Shown piece by piece: positions 61,101 to 64,000 of a DNA stretch of 64,000 nt (the stretch's first letter is position 1; the number at the start of each line of letters is the position of its first letter). The notes beneath the pieces are model-generated. The model ran no database searches. It saw only the letters and a list, made by a program, of their open reading frames with translations, and had not been told where the DNA came from. Both the position numbers and the translations under genes were made by a program. The stretch is from Notospermus geniculatus (Eukaryota; Nemertea; Pilidiophora; Heteronemertea; Lineidae): assembly GCA_002633025.1 (NCBI GenBank), contig NMRB01000042.1, positions 567,953 to 631,952 on the forward strand, written 5' to 3'.

Positions 61101-61801
61101 AGACTCCGGAAAGCCTCGCTGGAACCATCAGGATTGGACGAAAAGTATAATTTTAGAGCGTCAGAGACAAATTTTTCGGGGTCAACGTCCTTGATTTTAC
61201 GGGTGATGATATTGGAAAAGTCTCGAGTTTTTCTATTGATGTCGATCCTCAAATCAAAGGTCACTAGGAAAAGTGGTCGGAAAAGGTAGTGTCACAAACA
61301 CAAAGATTAAGTCCCTCCTGAGGTGAAGCTGAAGACTGGGTGTTGGCGACTGACTTTGGCACACATATAAGATCAAGAATTTAGGCCCTACATTTTTACA
61401 AAAAATGATAATCATGATGTCATACATTGATAGGCCTAGGCCTAGACCCCTTGCGAAAGTTCGCCCAGGGGAAAATGTACGTGCTTGCACCACTGTCCAC
61501 TGCCAGTGTCATGCCACACATACTGTCAAGACTATGGACTGGAAAAATGCGGGACGAGCAGACGAACTTTTAGAGGCCTCATGACGTCATGTCATGCGAG
61601 AGAGGTGTTACTGTTAGGCTACATGTGTTAGTACGAACCTGATCCATTCGATTCGAATATATGAGCATTTCCAATTATTGGTAGAGCTGGTGGGCCATCA
61701 AACAAATTAATAACTCGTCGCAATTTCTGATATTTATGGAGCTGTACAGTGAATAAAACAACAAGAAATGTCAAAACAGCAGCAGCAATGAGCACCGCCA
61801 T
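55125..61801 (-). CDS. CYP4V2: Cytochrome P450, CYP4V2-like fatty acid omega-hydroxylase
   Basis: An endoplasmic reticulum haem monooxygenase; CYP4V enzymes hydroxylate the end of medium and long fatty acids. Twelve exons, all in phase, 5' to 3': 61639-61801, 59935-60047, 59535-59620, 59158-59351, 57877-57946, 57565-57691, 57218-57415, 56946-57048, 56702-56769, 56357-56423, 55606-55785, 55125-55303. They give 515 residues, near the human length of 525. The N-terminus is a signal anchor ([15 protein letters not shown]) with proline-rich [29 protein letters not shown] is the C-helix; [12 protein letters not shown] is the I-helix oxygen site; EALR is the ExxR pair; [18 protein letters not shown] holds the haem cysteine. 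All key residues are present, so the gene looks intact. The first intron carries a retrotransposon fragment. Orthology to CYP4V2 rather than another CYP4 is likely, not proven. Confidence 0.92.
58434..58761. mobile_element. hAT-like MITE with poly-G/poly-C ends
   Basis: It begins CAGTGTTTCCGCCAGAGGGG and ends CCCTGGCGGAAACCCTG, inverse copies, with TTCAT on each side. Homopolymer runs (G7, C7, A and T runs at 58670-58740) fill much of it. It sits in the intron between P450 exons 57877-57946 and 59158-59351. Confidence 0.65.
58792..58930. mobile_element. hAT-like MITE, copy 3
   Basis: It begins CAGTGTTTCCGCCAGAGGGT and ends TTTCTAGCAGAAACCCTG, with GTGCA repeated on both sides as a possible part of the target duplication. 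Internal words GAACAGAAAAGGGCCATTTT and TTTTGTTGATTTCAAAG match copies 1 and 2 in reverse. Confidence 0.72.
60239..61264 (-). mobile_element. Non-LTR retrotransposon fragment in P450 intron 1
   Basis: The stretch encodes a region between an endonuclease and a reverse transcriptase, as in CR1/L2-like elements. Frame 61264-60773 contains [20 protein letters not shown] and [19 protein letters not shown] second frame, 60769-60239, contains [35 protein letters not shown] and [20 protein letters not shown], the classic start of a LINE reverse transcriptase. Neither the catalytic YADD box nor a full endonuclease is present. The shift between frames near 60770 and the truncation at both ends make it a dead fragment. 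Confidence 0.85.
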
Positions 61802-61806
61802 TTTGT
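61791..61806 (-). promoter_or_regulatory. YY1-like word overlapping the P450 start codon
   Basis: The minus strand reads GTGGACAAAATGGCGGTGCT. AAAATGGCGG matches the YY1 consensus AANATGGCGGC at nine of its first ten positions and includes the start ATG. YY1 sites overlapping start codons are known from many metazoan housekeeping promoters; function here is inference. Confidence 0.35.
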
Positions 61807-63292
61807 CCACTGATGGTAATCACGTGATTTTACTAAAGCCGTCGATTTAGAATTCGCGAGCCGTCTTGTGAGTAATTATCTAAAATACAAAATAGCGGCA
61901 TAAAAGGAATGCTTTTACGTTTTAAAAAGTAAAAGTGATTTTTTGATAAGCTGTGTAGGTAAAATATTTGTCTATATTAGATGAATAGATTGGTGATTTT
62001 TTTTGTATCGACGAATCTATTCTGTCATTCACAATGCCATACATTGTATACCAGTATACATGTACACTCTGTACTGTCCTGTTCTGATGATATAGGTCTT
62101 CACTCATACAGTACATGTATGTACATATACTAGGCTATATTTGCGAATATATGAGTTTTATTAGGGATTCTGGAGCCCTACCCTTGTCCCCGGGCCCTTT
62201 TGTCACCCCATCTTCGATACCGGTACCGGTAATCGAAAGGCGATCTAGGCCTACGCCTAGGCCTATCTCATGATCTGCTCACGTCATGACGTTACATAAT
62301 CGCACATCACCCTTCGAGAAACACACCAGTCCGCGGCGTATCTTGGCACGATGCCAACTTTACCGGTCAACCAATCATATTGCACTTTATAGGCCTATGG
62401 GGTCTTCGGCTACCGGTAGGTACCACTATTTGTACCCCGGGTTTGTACCACGATTGAAATTTTACAACACCGGTTGGTTCTGATTAGCCTCCTCTTCGAG
62501 AGGCAGCGGTTACGCCGCGGACCGGTCTATTTCTCGAAGGGTGATGTGCGATGTAACGCAGTGGAGAGCAGATCGCCCTTCGATTATCGAAGATGTTGTC
62601 ACTCCCGTAGTGTAACTGAACTGGAACTCGGAATCAGATGCTGCGCTCTTAGCTCTAATATAAAGCTAGGCCTAGACCTAGGCCCTGGGCCACTCAGCCA
62701 TGTTAACTGCCGGCACTGGTAAAAAACTGACATCTTCATGTAGGCCTAGGCCAGGCGCGCAGCAATACAAGTAATAGGGCCTAGCTGTCACCACTGGTCA
62801 CTCGTCAGATATCATATCGTTACCCGTACCACCGGTACGGCATTGTAAAAGAAGCTACCGGTATGCCTGGGCAACATTGATATGGTTTCCGAACTAGGCC
62901 TAGGCCTACCGGTATCCCGAGCCGATCTACCAGTATTGAATGAATATTTTTATGGAGTAAGGTACTGGTACCGGTACTGGTATTTTGATTTTGGATTTGT
63001 CTTCGAGTGGACACACCCAATGACACAGGGTGTGTTAGCATGGTTATGCCCAGGCCCGTGTTAATACGGCGTGTATACTAGGCCTACAGTGCTACTGGTA
63101 TTACTACTAGTCTGCTAATCCAGACTTAGAGATGTTGTCCATTTTCAAAAACCAGGTGCCACATCAAGGAAGAACACCAATGTCTGTGTACTCTGTGTTG
63201 TAGATTGAACGTGCAAGTCTCATTTACAGGGGAATCAAATCAAGAACCAATAACTTTTAAACCCATGGTAAATTGCTGTATCCAAGTGAACC
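61802..63292. other. Divergent intergenic region between P450 and IPMK-like genes
   Basis: The two genes are head-to-head with 1.5 kb between start codons, so this region should hold both promoters. It contains the inverted-repeat element 62290-62558, several TACCGGTA and AGGCCT palindromes, and CG-containing sequence at about 62280-62620. I see no TATA box placed well for either gene. Confidence 0.6.
62290..62558. mobile_element. 269-bp inverted-repeat element in divergent promoter region
   Basis: The left arm runs CGTTACATAATCGCACATCA, CCCTTCGAGAAA, CCGCGGCGTA. The right arm in reverse complement runs CGTTACATCGCACATCA, CCCTTCGAGAAA, CCGCGGCGTAAC. The inverted match is about 50 bp. The interior is non-coding. 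Target duplication is not clear. Confidence 0.75.
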
Positions 63293-63973
63293 ATGTCATT
63301 GCCTCCCTTACCAGATGGATTGAAACCACTGTTCCACCAGGTGGCAGGACATAAGTACGGAGAAGGAAAAACTGGTTTAGGTGAGAATTTTCAGTTTCTG
63401 AATTTATGTAATCTTCCCATTCACTTGTTATTTTGGGTTTGTACAATGCCAGAGTACCCGGTACGTTTTTTAGTGTTTGAGTCTCTGACATATTGTGAGA
63501 CGAAGATTCCAAGTTGGAAGCCAGCAGTTGGTATAACTTGAGATGACTACTATAGTCATGTACCGTACCATAAATTGCGGACCATGTTTACACGGCGTCA
63601 TGACGTCACAATGCATCAGCATGTGTTGGTTTCACTACGATGTCACGTCACTCGTAAACATGGGTCACAAAATTCGGTAGACATCTATAGTAAAGAGACG
63701 CTTCAACCTGTTGCCTTGATTACCCTGGATTCAGAGACTCACTTCTCATCTCTAGTGAGGTACCCGGTAAATGGAAGTTGTTGTGCTTAATTTCAGGCTG
63801 TCTTCAGAGTCCTGATGGTCTCTTGTTGAAACCAGTCCAGCGTCCTCCAAAAGGTCTGAGGGAACTGCAGTTTTATGAAACTATGTTTGATGATAAGAAT
63901 CTCGATGACGCCGCTTTATTAAAACTCAGGGATTTTGTACCAAAGTTTTATGGAACATACCAGAACTTAGATG
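63293..63973 (+). CDS. IPMK: Inositol polyphosphate multikinase-like, 5' part
   Basis: IPMK phosphorylates inositol tris- and tetrakisphosphates in the nucleus and cytosol. Exon 1, 63293-63380, encodes MSLPPLPDGLKPLFHQVAGH and KYGEGKTGL; HQVAGH is the start of the IPMK/IP6K fold. Exon 2, 63797 to about 63973 (possible donor GTAACC after GATG), encodes DGLLLKPVQRPPKGLRELQF, including the ATP-site Lys and the glycine-rich loop region, and KLRDFVPKFYGTYQN. The catalytic PxxxDxKxG motif and C-terminal lobe lie beyond the window. The short N-terminus and KPVQRPPKGLRELQFYE favour IPMK over IP6K. The gene is divergent from the P450. Confidence 0.88.
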
Positions 63974-64000
63974 GTAACCAACGCTCTTACTACTTTTGCT

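Overview
The window is animal nuclear DNA. Five protein-coding genes have spliced structures with GT-AG (twice GC-AG) introns, and their products match well-known metazoan families. The TACATGTA, TACCGGTA and AGGCCT-rich intergenic sequence, the many short inverted-repeat transposons and the extreme local polymorphism suggest a highly heterozygous marine invertebrate. A deuterostome (echinoderm, hemichordate or cephalochordate) is my best guess, but this is inference and no single sequence proves the taxon.

Layout. 3-7362 (+) is the 3' part of a gene for a giant repeat protein: a 1011-bp unit, six 576-bp units and another 1011-bp unit, then a unique Ser/Asp-rich and basic tail. 7363-11505 is intergenic and carries a TA-flanked 550-bp MITE. 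11506-18590 (+) is cyclin F. 18634-25300 is intergenic with nested and tandem hairpin elements. 25301-40591 (-) is a long MRP-type ABC transporter (ABCC1-like, 31 exons, about 1,600 residues). 43206-53116 (+) is a MALT1-like paracaspase with a death domain, two Ig domains, a split caspase-like domain and a C-terminal Ig-like domain. 55125-61801 (-) is a complete 12-exon cytochrome P450 of the CYP4V type, with a non-LTR retrotransposon fragment in intron 1. 63293-end (+) is the first part of an IPMK-like inositol polyphosphate multikinase, head-to-head with the P450.

The genes do not form an obvious pathway. Each looks like an ordinary independent locus: cell-cycle ubiquitin ligase adaptor, transporter, NF-kB signalling protein, fatty-acid hydroxylase and inositol phosphate kinase.

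A dominant theme is local near-identical duplication of gene segments at 13.7/15.2, 23.9/26.1, 37.2/38.4, 49.8/50.6 and 51.1/52.5 kb. Three of these abut single N characters. I read them as the two alleles of a heterozygous individual placed in tandem by the assembler. They are useful, because paired alleles show transposons present in one copy and absent from the other, with exact target-site duplications. No finished novel system is evident. The best leads are the symmetric repeat protein array, a set of short retroposed inserts with 14-17 bp target duplications, and the missing catalytic exons of the paracaspase.
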